From: Candidatus Cloacimonas sp. SDB
Lineage (GTDB): Bacteria > Cloacimonadota > Cloacimonadia > Cloacimonadales > TCS61
Assembly: GCA_001412425.1 (NCBI GenBank)
Contig: LKUH01000059.1
Location: 1 to 5,624, forward strand
Length of the DNA stretch: 5,624 bases
Direction of reading: 5' to 3'
Of this stretch, positions 1 to 5,484 are shown one piece after another. The stretch's first letter is position 1; each line of letters starts with the position of its first letter. The notes below the pieces were generated by a model. It was not told where the DNA came from. It made no database searches and was given only the letters and a program-made list of their open reading frames with translations. The translations under genes were made by a program, and so were the position numbers.

Positions 1-36
1 GTATTTGGAATATCCAGATCTGGATATTCCAAATAC
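1..36. repeat. 36-bp perfect palindrome at the window edge
   Basis: Bases 1-18 are the exact reverse complement of bases 19-36, centred on AGATCT with no loop. It lies inside the transposase frame (residues YLEYPDLDIPN) and begins at the very first base. It could be a genuine sequence able to form a cruciform, or a fold-back joined at a contig end. The Y-P-x-L-x-IPNT reading through the centre looks natural for this transposase type, so at least bases 11-36 may be genuine. Confidence 0.9.
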
Positions 37-169
37 CACAAATTCTATTGAAGGAACGTTTTCTCACTTGAAAACTAAATTACGAGTTCATCCTGGGATC
101 AAAAAACACAGAAAAAAGAAAATTATTAATGAATTACTTGGAAAAAAGCAACAAACTTTTGTCCATTAG
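1..169 (+). CDS. Transposase, C-terminal fragment (5' end outside window)
   Basis: An open frame runs from base 2 to a TAG at 167-169 and gives 55 residues without an in-window start, so only the C-terminus is present. Key motifs are IPNTTNSIEG, then FSHLKTKLRVHPG, then a basic stretch KKHRKKK. The N-T-x-x-x-E-G-x-x-x-x-L-K pattern followed by a basic tail is typical, as I recall it, of the last acidic block of IS256/Mutator-like and related DDE transposases; the Glu in NSIEG would be the final catalytic acid. That assignment comes from memory of the family, not from a search. The frame ends cleanly at TFVH, suggesting a natural C-terminus. The right end of the element should lie shortly downstream, between about 150 and 260, but its terminal repeat cannot be defined without the left end. 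Whether the full gene is intact cannot be seen here. Confidence 0.75.
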   Translation, partial: YLEYPDLDIPNTTNSIEGTFSHLKTKLRVHPGIKKHRKKKIINELLGKKQQTFVH

Positions 170-192
170 ACCAATATTTACTGTATTTTTAA

Positions 193-219
193 TTGACTGA
201 TTTCGTTAAGATTTAAAAT
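193..219 (+). promoter_or_regulatory. Possible sigma-70 promoter for the DUF3078-like gene
   Basis: TTGACT at 193-198 resembles a -35 box, and TAAAAT at 214-219 resembles a -10 box. The spacing is only 15 bp, short of the optimal 17. It sits between the transposase stop and the strong ribosome binding site of the next gene, where a promoter is expected. In DNA this AT-rich such matches arise easily by chance. If this end belongs to the insertion sequence, the element may supply the promoter. Confidence 0.3.
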
Positions 220-262
220 TCAAAAAAAGTAATTAACACATTTTGCAACAGAAGGAGGAGAA

Positions 263-1150
263 ATGAGCAAAGGTTATGTGTTTTTGTTTGTAATAATTTT
301 AATTTTCGGAAGTTTGATTTCTGATACCTGGAAGATTGAATCTAGTATTTCTATATCCATGAACCAGAATTATTATAGCGAAAACTGGTCGGGCGATGAA
401 AAAGGTTCAATTTCCTGGGTTTCCAATTTCGATCTACTGGCAGAGAAACAAATGAGTCAGAAGCTTCTTAACAAAAACATGATTAAACTTGCTTTCGGTC
501 AGACGCACAACCAGTATATTGCGGAAGAATCGGGAGACAAAAAATGGGGCAAGCCGGATAAGACTACTGACAATATTGATCTGGAATCTATTATGTTACT
601 TACACTTGGATCATTTGTGGATCCATATTTCAGTCTCAGATTAGAAAGTCAGTTTCTGGACGAAAGTTATCCAGAAGAGACAAAGAGTTTTAATCCAAAT
701 ATTTTAACAGAGAGCGTAGGTATTTCAAAATTTTTTATTAAAGAAGATGCTAAAGAATTTTCCAGCCGTTTAGGTGCTTCCTTCAAACAGTATCTTAATT
801 CCCACGAAGATATAGAAAACACCAACGATGGTGGTATAGAGCTGGTAGTAGATTATAAAACTCCTCTGGCTCAAGAAGTAATCACCTATCACAGCAAACT
901 AAATGTTTACAAGGCACTGTTTTATTCCGAATCTGAAGACTTGGAAGGAACTGCTTGGGAAGATGACTGGAAGGCTCCCCGAGTTAATTGGGAAAATACC
1001 CTCACAGCATCAATAACCAAACTTATCAATCTGATATTCAGTTTCAATTTAATTTATAATGAAACCGATTATGATATGGCTGGTAAAAGTATCAATGATA
1101 TCCAATATAAACAAACGTTATCTCTGGGATTATCTTATAAATTGAAATAA
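263..1150 (+). CDS. DUF3078-like outer-membrane beta-barrel protein
   Basis: 295 residues. The ATG at 263 is preceded by AAGGAGG at 252-258 with a 4-nt gap, so the start is well supported. Residues 3-20 are a hydrophobic export signal with an early lysine; cleavage is plausible near LIS/DTW. The mature part alternates polar and hydrophobic residues in strand-like stretches. It carries NWSGDEKGSISW (41-52) and KTTDNIDL (100-107), which match the NW-x-x-G-G-x-x-S-x-x-W and K-x-D-N/D-x-I/L-E/D-L signatures I associate with DUF3078 proteins. The C-terminal QTLSLGLSYKLK is a typical last barrel strand, although it ends in Lys rather than Phe. The likely location is the outer membrane; the ligand or role is unknown, as for the family. 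The gene is transcribed alone: upstream is a transposase end and downstream a strong terminator at 1166-1197. A DUF481-like barrel is the main alternative reading. Confidence 0.75.
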   Translation: MSKGYVFLFVIILIFGSLISDTWKIESSISISMNQNYYSENWSGDEKGSISWVSNFDLLAEKQMSQKLLNKNMIKLAFGQTHNQYIAEESGDKKWGKPDKTTDNIDLESIMLLTLGSFVDPYFSLRLESQFLDESYPEETKSFNPNILTESVGISKFFIKEDAKEFSSRLGASFKQYLNSHEDIENTNDGGIELVVDYKTPLAQEVITYHSKLNVYKALFYSESEDLEGTAWEDDWKAPRVNWENTLTASITKLINLIFSFNLIYNETDYDMAGKSINDIQYKQTLSLGLSYKLK

Positions 1151-1165
1151 TATAGCTGAATAATT

Positions 1166-1197
1166 AAAGCATTTCTTTCATAAGAAGTGCTTTTTTT
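1166..1197 (+). terminator. Rho-independent terminator after the DUF3078-like gene
   Basis: Left arm AAAGCATTTCTT (1166-1177) pairs with right arm AAGAAGTGCTTT (1182-1193): 12 pairs with one T-G wobble, around the 4-nt loop TCAT. The arm ends in a run of seven T (1191-1197). It starts 15 bp after the TAA at 1148-1150 and separates this gene from the operon that begins at 1256. Confidence 0.88.
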
Positions 1198-1255
1198 GTT
1201 AGAAAAGACTTGTCTTAATTCTTTCCGGTTTTTTTTTCACATATGAGGTAGCTGG

Positions 1256-1780
1256 ATGAAAAATCTGAACATTGAAATAAAAGCAAGATGTTCCAAAAAA
1301 ACTGAAATCAGAGAAATTTTGCTCCAGAATGGCGCTCGATTTCTGGGAACCGATAAACAGACAGATACTTATTTCAATTGCAGAAATGGCAGACTTAAAT
1401 TCAGAGAAGGTAATATAGAATACAGTCTTGTATCTTACCAGCGAGAAAATAAGACTACTCCCAAAAAATCTGATGTCATCTATTATCATCCCCGCAAAAA
1501 TACTCCACTTAAAGAAATCCTGAACACTGCTTTAGGTAAACTGATAATAGTGAAAAAAACAAGAGAAATATATTTTATCGATAACATAAAGTTTCATCTG
1601 GACAGGGTAGAAAATCTAGGTGATTTTGTTGAGATAGAAGCAATTGACCATGATGGAAAAATTGATGAAACTACTTTGCTGGAGCAATGCAATAAATATC
1701 TTACACTTTTAGGAATAAGCTCGAAAGATCTGATAGAGTGTTCTTATAGTGATCTTCTGTTAGCACAATCGGAGAAATAA
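1256..1780 (+). CDS. CYTH-domain protein (class IV adenylate cyclase / triphosphatase-like)
   Basis: 174 residues, the usual size of a stand-alone CYTH protein. CYTH enzymes form a beta-barrel tunnel that binds a triphosphate and metal ions; members make cAMP (CyaB) or hydrolyse thiamine triphosphate or inorganic triphosphate in the cytosol. Seen here: NIEIK at 5-9, DTYF at 37-40, GRLKFRE at 45-51, R63/E64, K100/K101/R103 in KKTREIY, HLDRVENLGDFVEIE at 114-128, and a closing SYSDLLL. These are the acidic and basic tunnel residues in the expected order. The signature is ExExK in many members; here the first Glu is Asn (N5), which I recall in some bacterial CyaB-like proteins. The substrate cannot be decided from sequence. 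The start has GAGG at 1245-1248, 7 nt upstream; an ATG at 1243 stops after two codons. It is the first gene of a four-gene run and its stop overlaps the next ATG by one base. No convincing promoter was found in 1198-1255. Confidence 0.88.
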   Translation: MKNLNIEIKARCSKKTEIREILLQNGARFLGTDKQTDTYFNCRNGRLKFREGNIEYSLVSYQRENKTTPKKSDVIYYHPRKNTPLKEILNTALGKLIIVKKTREIYFIDNIKFHLDRVENLGDFVEIEAIDHDGKIDETTLLEQCNKYLTLLGISSKDLIECSYSDLLLAQSEK

Positions 1781-2388
1781 TGAAAAAAAATATTAGTATT
1801 GTAATTCTGCTTATTTTACTGGCAGCCCTTACCGCACAGAACACAGCCTTACGTTCATCAGGAAGCATAGGAGCTTATATACCTGAATATCCCGATTATG
1901 ACTACAATAGTCCTGTTTATGGTTTTAATGTTCAATTTGATATTTTTAACCTGACTCAGAGCTATGGTATTGGCGGGGAAGCTTTTTACAGTTTCAGTTC
2001 TTACCAGACATATTTTAATGAATATCGATTTTATGAATTATATTTACACAACATATTTTCCAATATAGCTGATGATTCCAGATTTGCCTATGGTTTTTTT
2101 GCCGGTGCCCGCCGCACTGAAATTAATTACAAAGACTTCGAAGAAGATTATAATGTTGATCTCATGTTTTTGAGACCGGTGATCGGATTCAAATATATCA
2201 GTAACAACTGGGGCATAACTGTTAGATGGACCCAAAATGAAAAAAACCGAACCAAGTTTGAATATGAGCTGAGAGCCAATAATAGTTTCGGATGGATACT
2301 GCAATTTGGAGGAAGTCTGAAAGGTCCGGTGAAAGGCGCAAAATCGGATCTGCATATTTATGGCGGTTATGAATTCTTCACATTTTAA
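1780..2388 (+). CDS. Small exported beta-barrel protein, probably outer membrane
   Basis: 202 residues of unknown function. The start is fixed by the stop/start overlap TAATG with the CYTH gene and by GGAG at 1771-1774, 5 nt upstream. The N-terminus is a classic signal peptide: MKKN, then a hydrophobic core to about residue 18, with cleavage plausible after LTA or LTAQ (19-20). The mature chain is rich in Tyr, Phe, Gly and Asn with alternating strand patterns such as YGFNVQFDIF, YGFFAGARR, FGWILQFGG and LHIYGGYEFFTF. It ends in Phe preceded by aromatics, as in barrels recognised by the BAM machinery. The size suits an 8-stranded barrel. No specific family is recognised. Its 3' end overlaps the next gene by 20 or 29 nt, implying coupled translation. 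Confidence 0.75.
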   Translation: MKKNISIVILLILLAALTAQNTALRSSGSIGAYIPEYPDYDYNSPVYGFNVQFDIFNLTQSYGIGGEAFYSFSSYQTYFNEYRFYELYLHNIFSNIADDSRFAYGFFAGARRTEINYKDFEEDYNVDLMFLRPVIGFKYISNNWGITVRWTQNEKNRTKFEYELRANNSFGWILQFGGSLKGPVKGAKSDLHIYGGYEFFTF

Positions 2389-2815
2389 ACTAACTTATCG
2401 TGTAAAAGTTCTCCTGCCTCTTTTCCTGGCAGGAATCAATATCTTCTGGACAACCGACTTCAGCAGTCCGGAAAAAACATTTTACTCCTTATTATCTGCT
2501 GCTGAGAAGATGGATCTGGATAGTTTTTTAGATTGCTGTGATCTGGAATCAATGACTGGCGAACAGGTAACCCTGGAGACAAAAGACCGGATAATTACTG
2601 CTCTTAAGAATGATCCTCACAGGAAAGAATTTATTTTAAAGATCTTAAATTACCTGAATGCTTCGTCATTTATTGTTTTAGAAAATACTACTATTTCACC
2701 TGAAATGAAAACCCTAATAATTAAAAATGTTAAAACAGATGAAAGGGCTCAACTTCTTTTTCGCAAACGTAATATGGAATGGAAATTGAGCAGCTTGAAA
2801 CAGGTTAAATTTTAG
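2360..2815 (+). CDS. Small exported NTF2/DUF4878-like protein
   Basis: Up to 151 residues. Two starts are possible: ATG 2360, or ATG 2369 three codons later. Neither has a clear Shine-Dalgarno; both lie inside the end of the upstream barrel gene, so reinitiation from that gene is likely. From 2369 the protein begins MNSSHFKLTYRVKVLLP, a basic N-terminus followed by a hydrophobic stretch to about residue 30: a signal peptide or anchor. No lipobox cysteine is present. The mature part has SSPEKTFYSLLSAAEKMDLDSFLDCCD (about 35-61), which fits the opening helices of NTF2-fold DUF4878-type proteins (x-P-E-x-T-x-x-x-x-L-x-A-x-x-x-x-D-x-x-x-x-x-x-x). It closes with strand-like LIIKNVKTDERAQLLFRKRN and MEWKLSSLKQVKF. 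These proteins are small periplasmic or lipoprotein domains of mostly unknown ligand. The family assignment is tentative; the gene itself is supported by operon packing. Confidence 0.6.
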   Translation: MAVMNSSHFKLTYRVKVLLPLFLAGINIFWTTDFSSPEKTFYSLLSAAEKMDLDSFLDCCDLESMTGEQVTLETKDRIITALKNDPHRKEFILKILNYLNASSFIVLENTTISPEMKTLIIKNVKTDERAQLLFRKRNMEWKLSSLKQVKF

Positions 2816-2823
2816 AATTTTCG

Positions 2824-3369
2824 ATGTTGGAAAAGAAACAGGCAATAACTATCAATATGCTGCAGGCCAACCTATATTCTCTTCCCATAATTATTTTCAT
2901 TACTATAATCATGATGGCTTCTTACCTGTTTATTTGGGGTAAAACATATTTTTTAGCAGAATTTTTTCAGCTTCGTCTCAGTTTATTTATTCCGATCCTG
3001 ATCGGAGGTTTTGTTTTACACGAATTAATTCATGTTATGAGTTATCATTTCCTGGGAAAAGTTCCCTTCAGTAATTTAAAAATTGGCTTCAAACTTAAAT
3101 CAATAACTCCATATGCTTATTGCAGCCAACCGATCTTATTATCAGCGTACAGGTTGTCAGCATTAATGCCAGGCATCATTCTAGGAATCATTCCGGCAAT
3201 AATTTCATTAATAACAGGTAACACTTTTATTTTTATTTTAGCAGTTATTTTCCTGATAGCTGCAGGGGGTGACCTGCTGATTATCTGGATGTTAAGAAAG
3301 ATACCGTTGAATTATCTGGTTCAGGATCATCCAGAAAAAGCAGGATGTATTATCATAGGAAAAAAATAG
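2824..3369 (+). CDS. DUF3267-family integral membrane protein with HExxH motif (putative metalloprotease)
   Basis: 181 residues. Hydrophobic segments lie at about 18-39, 51-66, 111-130 and 134-158, giving a four-pass inner-membrane protein. HELIH (66-70) sits at the end of the second segment and is the zinc-binding HExxH motif; D150 in AAGGDLLIIWML is the likely third ligand, as the conserved G-D in this family. Near the end DHPEKAGCII resembles the D-H-P-x-x-x-G tail common in DUF3267 proteins. The family is distantly like site-2 intramembrane proteases and YwqB-type membrane zincins; its substrate is unknown. The start is only 9 nt after the previous stop and has no good Shine-Dalgarno. An internal ATG at 2857 (M12) is possible but would trim only the polar leader. 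It is the last gene of the operon and converges with the minus-strand block; no good terminator was seen in the 34-bp gap. Confidence 0.82.
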   Translation: MLEKKQAITINMLQANLYSLPIIIFITIIMMASYLFIWGKTYFLAEFFQLRLSLFIPILIGGFVLHELIHVMSYHFLGKVPFSNLKIGFKLKSITPYAYCSQPILLSAYRLSALMPGIILGIIPAIISLITGNTFIFILAVIFLIAAGGDLLIIWMLRKIPLNYLVQDHPEKAGCIIIGKK

Positions 3370-3403
3370 ATCCTTAGTTTTATCTTCCTGCATAATGACA
3401 GTC

Positions 3404-3790
3404 CTACTCAACCAGAATCTTTATAATGAAAGGTTTATTGTTTTGCTCTTCAACTTCCAGATAAAACAATTCTCCCGTCTCTCCTGAAGCAGCCAAATCC
3501 AGAATATCTTGCCAATTTATCTGCGAGAAGTCAAAGTCACTGTTATTTAAACTGGTTTTGAATTGAGAATTTTTCGGGATAAAACTCAAGCCCAGTTTAG
3601 CAAGATTTAATGGTAAGGCAATATTCAATTTGGGTTTTTCACTATCTTCCTGCCATATTTGTACAACAAGTCGTTTACTTTTTCTTTCAGCTTTAGTTTC
3701 AGGAATCAACGCTTCTAAAAGTTTAGCACCTTCTGCTGCTGTAATTTTGCCTTGTGCTATCAGATCCAGGATTTTTTTTCTATCTTCCAT
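3404..3790 (-). CDS. SHOCT-like domain protein, third gene of the DUF2089 cassette
   Basis: 128 residues from the ATG at 3788-3790, which has AGGTGA (plus-strand 3796-3801) 5 nt upstream. A longer reading begins with GTG at 3797-3799, but that codon lies inside this Shine-Dalgarno, so the ATG is preferred. Residues 4-28 (RKKILDLIAQGK, then ITAAEGAKLLEAL) are a SHOCT-like helical hairpin of the DUF2089-C/YvlB kind. After a charged linker, RLVVQIWQ (41-48) and LNIALPLNLAKLGLSFIP resemble the downstream domain of such proteins (K-V-N-x-x-x-P-L-x-L). The end has NWQDILDLAASGETGELF and a final strand KPFIIKILVE. No signal peptide or membrane segment is visible, so a cytosolic location is likely. 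Its 5' end overlaps the DUF4097 gene by 11 nt. Known relatives occur next to DUF2089 or DUF4097 genes; the biochemical role is unknown. Confidence 0.85.
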   Translation of the reverse strand: MEDRKKILDLIAQGKITAAEGAKLLEALIPETKAERKSKRLVVQIWQEDSEKPKLNIALPLNLAKLGLSFIPKNSQFKTSLNNSDFDFSQINWQDILDLAASGETGELFYLEVEEQNNKPFIIKILVE

Positions 3791-5069
3791 TCTTATCACC
3801 TAATGCCTTCAACAATTTTTCTGCTTCTTCGGAATTGATCTTGCCATTCTGAAGCATCTGTAATATCTTTAATTTACTCTTTTCAGCGGTTTCAACTTCA
3901 TTGCTTCCATTGCCCATATCTTTAGTTGAAAATTTTTCAAAATCTTTCAGCGCGGCCTTAAAACCGGTTTTAACTTTTTTTAAGATTTCATTACTTTTTT
4001 CACTGCCGAACTCTTTTTCGATTGCATTTTCAACTTTTTTTAAAGTTGTATTTATTTTTGACTCGACATCTTTGAAATTGATTTTTTCAATTTTATCTTT
4101 TGCTTTATCCAGTTTTATTTTCAATTTAGCTTTATCGATTTCCGGAATATTATCCATAACATCATTAAAGATGTCTGAAAAATTAAAAAACTCAAAATTT
4201 CTGCTTTTCCTTATCTTATCTCCAGAAATATTGATGCTGCCATTTTCATTTGAAGCATCAATTTTCACTTTTCCAGATTTGTGGACAAGATGAACAATAT
4301 TCATGTCATTTTCTCTGCTTTTATCGTAATTTCCAGCGACACTTATATTGATATTTCCGATTTCATTCCTGGCAGTAAGATCGTAATTAAGATCGTCTGG
4401 AACTATCAAATCTATTTTTCCATTCTCATTTTTAAAAGTGAACTTTCCTTCCTCCAGAGAACAAAATTCATAATATATTCCACCGTTTTCATTTATTATT
4501 TCTGCAGAATCATAACCTGCCCCTAAAATTCTTACCTGTCCGTTTTCATTAACAATTTTCAGGTCGCCATTACATTCCTTGATTTTAATTGCTCCATTTT
4601 CATTTTTTAAATTACATTCACAGGAGCATTCTTTCAACCGGAGAGATCCATTCTCTGTTTTTATTGTCACACCTCCTGTTATTTCACTAGCTGTTACAGA
4701 GCCATTTTCAGTTTTAAGTTCAAAAATTCCGTTAAGATTTTGCATTGAGAGAGATCCGTTTTCGGTATCAGCATTGATCTCCGATTTTTCCGGTACTGAA
4801 AGCTTCAGATCGGCAAATACAATTTTCATATCAGCAAGTTCTTTAAACTCTATCTGCATTTCATTCAACTTATCATCATAGTTCAAAATAAGATAGTCGC
4901 CTAAATCGTATTCCCTGCCGGATGCCGAAGAATATTCCATTTCAAGTTTCAATTCAGATTCTTCTGTTTCCCACCCTTTAATCCTGATACCGATATTTTT
5001 AGATTTAAATTTTACCTTCAAACCTGATCCAGTTGATGATTTTAACGTTCTTTCAACTTTAAACATCAT
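3780..5069 (-). CDS. DUF4097 (toastrack-like) beta-repeat protein with C-terminal SHOCT-like hairpin
   Basis: 429 residues in four parts. Residues 1-95 are strand-rich. Residues 100-282 form a repeat ladder with ENG at 103, 121, 139, 157, 175, 194, 215 and 275, plus a degenerate E-I-G at 236: the DUF4097 beta-solenoid/toastrack pattern. Residues about 296-385 are lysine-rich amphipathic helix (KAKLKIKLDKAKDKIEK, LKKVENAIEKEF, ILKKVKTGFKAALKDFEKF). Residues 399-423 are a SHOCT-like hairpin, KILQMLQNGKINSEEAEKLL. DUF4097 proteins of the YvlB/LiaX/LiaG type act in cell-envelope stress in Firmicutes. No signal peptide or membrane segment is seen, so this copy appears cytosolic unless the basic helix binds membrane. 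Two ATGs are adjacent: 5069 lies only 2 nt after AAGGGGG, and 5066 lies 5 nt after it and may be the true start. Overlaps are 8-11 nt with the regulator and 11 nt with the SHOCT-like gene. Confidence 0.88.
   Translation of the reverse strand: MMFKVERTLKSSTGSGLKVKFKSKNIGIRIKGWETEESELKLEMEYSSASGREYDLGDYLILNYDDKLNEMQIEFKELADMKIVFADLKLSVPEKSEINADTENGSLSMQNLNGIFELKTENGSVTASEITGGVTIKTENGSLRLKECSCECNLKNENGAIKIKECNGDLKIVNENGQVRILGAGYDSAEIINENGGIYYEFCSLEEGKFTFKNENGKIDLIVPDDLNYDLTARNEIGNINISVAGNYDKSRENDMNIVHLVHKSGKVKIDASNENGSINISGDKIRKSRNFEFFNFSDIFNDVMDNIPEIDKAKLKIKLDKAKDKIEKINFKDVESKINTTLKKVENAIEKEFGSEKSNEILKKVKTGFKAALKDFEKFSTKDMGNGSNEVETAEKSKLKILQMLQNGKINSEEAEKLLKALGDKNGR
4230..4766 (-). repeat. Tandem ENG repeat region within the DUF4097 gene
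   Basis: Codes for residues about 102-280. The tripeptide ENG recurs every 18 residues for five copies (103, 121, 139, 157, 175), then at intervals of 19 and 21 (194, 215). A degenerate E-I-G follows at 236, a weaker S-G-K turn at about 265, and a last ENG at 275. Each unit has the form T/N-ENG-x-I/V/L-x-I/L followed by a polar turn, one rung of a beta ladder. At DNA level the plus strand shows matching C-C-A/G-TT-T/C-TC blocks near 4240, 4420, 4484, 4540, 4594, 4648, 4702 and 4756. Confidence 0.9.
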
Positions 5070-5433
5070 TTCCCCCTTCTTTGATTGCTTTTACTGCATC
5101 TTCTACAGATAAATCACCCTTCTCCAGTTTTGCCAATATATCCAGCGAATTTCTGTCGTCATATTCCTCATTTCTATTACATAAAACTCGAGAGATTTCC
5201 TTAAGTCTGCTTTTTACTGTCGGATATGAAATACCAAGCGCTTTTTCAACTTCCTTAATATTTCCCCCGCTGCAAATGAAGACTTTAACAAATTCCTGCT
5301 GCCTTACCGATAAAGCAGCCAGATCTCCAATCGTGAACCTTCCCTTTATACTAATATCGCATCTGGGACAATGATACTCAATAATATCCAGATTAGAATT
5401 ACAGACCGGACATTGTTTCAATCTTTTATTCAT
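5059..5433 (-). CDS. DUF2089 family regulator: zinc ribbon, HTH and SHOCT-like hairpin
   Basis: 124 residues from the ATG at 5431-5433, which has TTGGAGG (plus-strand 5439-5445) 5 nt upstream. The frame is open to 5484, but that longer start would lie on the promoter and lacks support. Domains: a zinc ribbon with C8, C11, C22 and C25 (CPVC and CPRC); a sigma-70 region-4/LuxR-like helix-turn-helix at about 43-84, with LSVRQQEFVKVF and KEVEKALGISYPTVKSRL; and a C-terminal hairpin at about 96-118, LDILAKLEKGDLSVEDAVKAI. This is the standard DUF2089 architecture. DUF2089 proteins are predicted DNA-binding regulators whose ligand is not known. As first gene behind a strong promoter flanked by repeats, it probably autoregulates the three-gene cassette (inference). 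Its stop overlaps the start of the DUF4097 gene by 8-11 nt. Confidence 0.92.
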   Translation of the reverse strand: MNKRLKQCPVCNSNLDIIEYHCPRCDISIKGRFTIGDLAALSVRQQEFVKVFICSGGNIKEVEKALGISYPTVKSRLKEISRVLCNRNEEYDDRNSLDILAKLEKGDLSVEDAVKAIKEGGNDV

Positions 5434-5455
5434 ATTAACCTCCAAATATGTAAGA

Positions 5456-5484
5456 AAAATATTTTTTAATATTAATAATGTCAA
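5456..5484 (-). promoter_or_regulatory. Near-consensus sigma-70 promoter of the DUF2089-DUF4097-SHOCT cassette
   Basis: On the minus strand, TTGACA (plus 5479-5484) is a perfect -35 box. A 17-bp spacer and TATTTT (plus 5456-5461) as -10 box follow. A transcript start near 5449 would leave a leader of about 16 nt that holds little more than the TTGGAGG ribosome binding site. The spacer contains the palindrome TTAATATTAA, and AT-rich repeats lie just upstream, where an UP element or operator would be. Confidence 0.75.

Noticed and set aside
1199..1489. 96-aa open frame on the minus strand over the CYTH gene
   Set aside because: Antisense of a recognisable CYTH protein, and it runs into the terminator region; no supporting signal.
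3355..3390. Possible bidirectional terminator between the convergent operons
   Set aside because: There is an A-run/T-run and a 4-bp AGAT/ATCT pairing, but the stem is too short and the loop too long to call a terminator.
3797..3799. GTG as start of the SHOCT-like gene
   Set aside because: The codon lies within the AGGTGA Shine-Dalgarno that is correctly spaced for the ATG at 3788-3790.
3901..4293. 130-aa open frame on the plus strand inside the DUF4097 gene
   Set aside because: It is the antisense shadow of a clearly coding repeat gene; its hydrophobic, Ser/Phe-rich content is what reverse-complemented Lys/Glu codons produce. There is no ribosome binding site or family match.
5434..5484. 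17-residue N-terminal extension of the DUF2089 protein
   Set aside because: The extension spans the -10 box and the ribosome binding site, and the zinc ribbon begins normally after the inner ATG, which has TTGGAGG 5 nt upstream.
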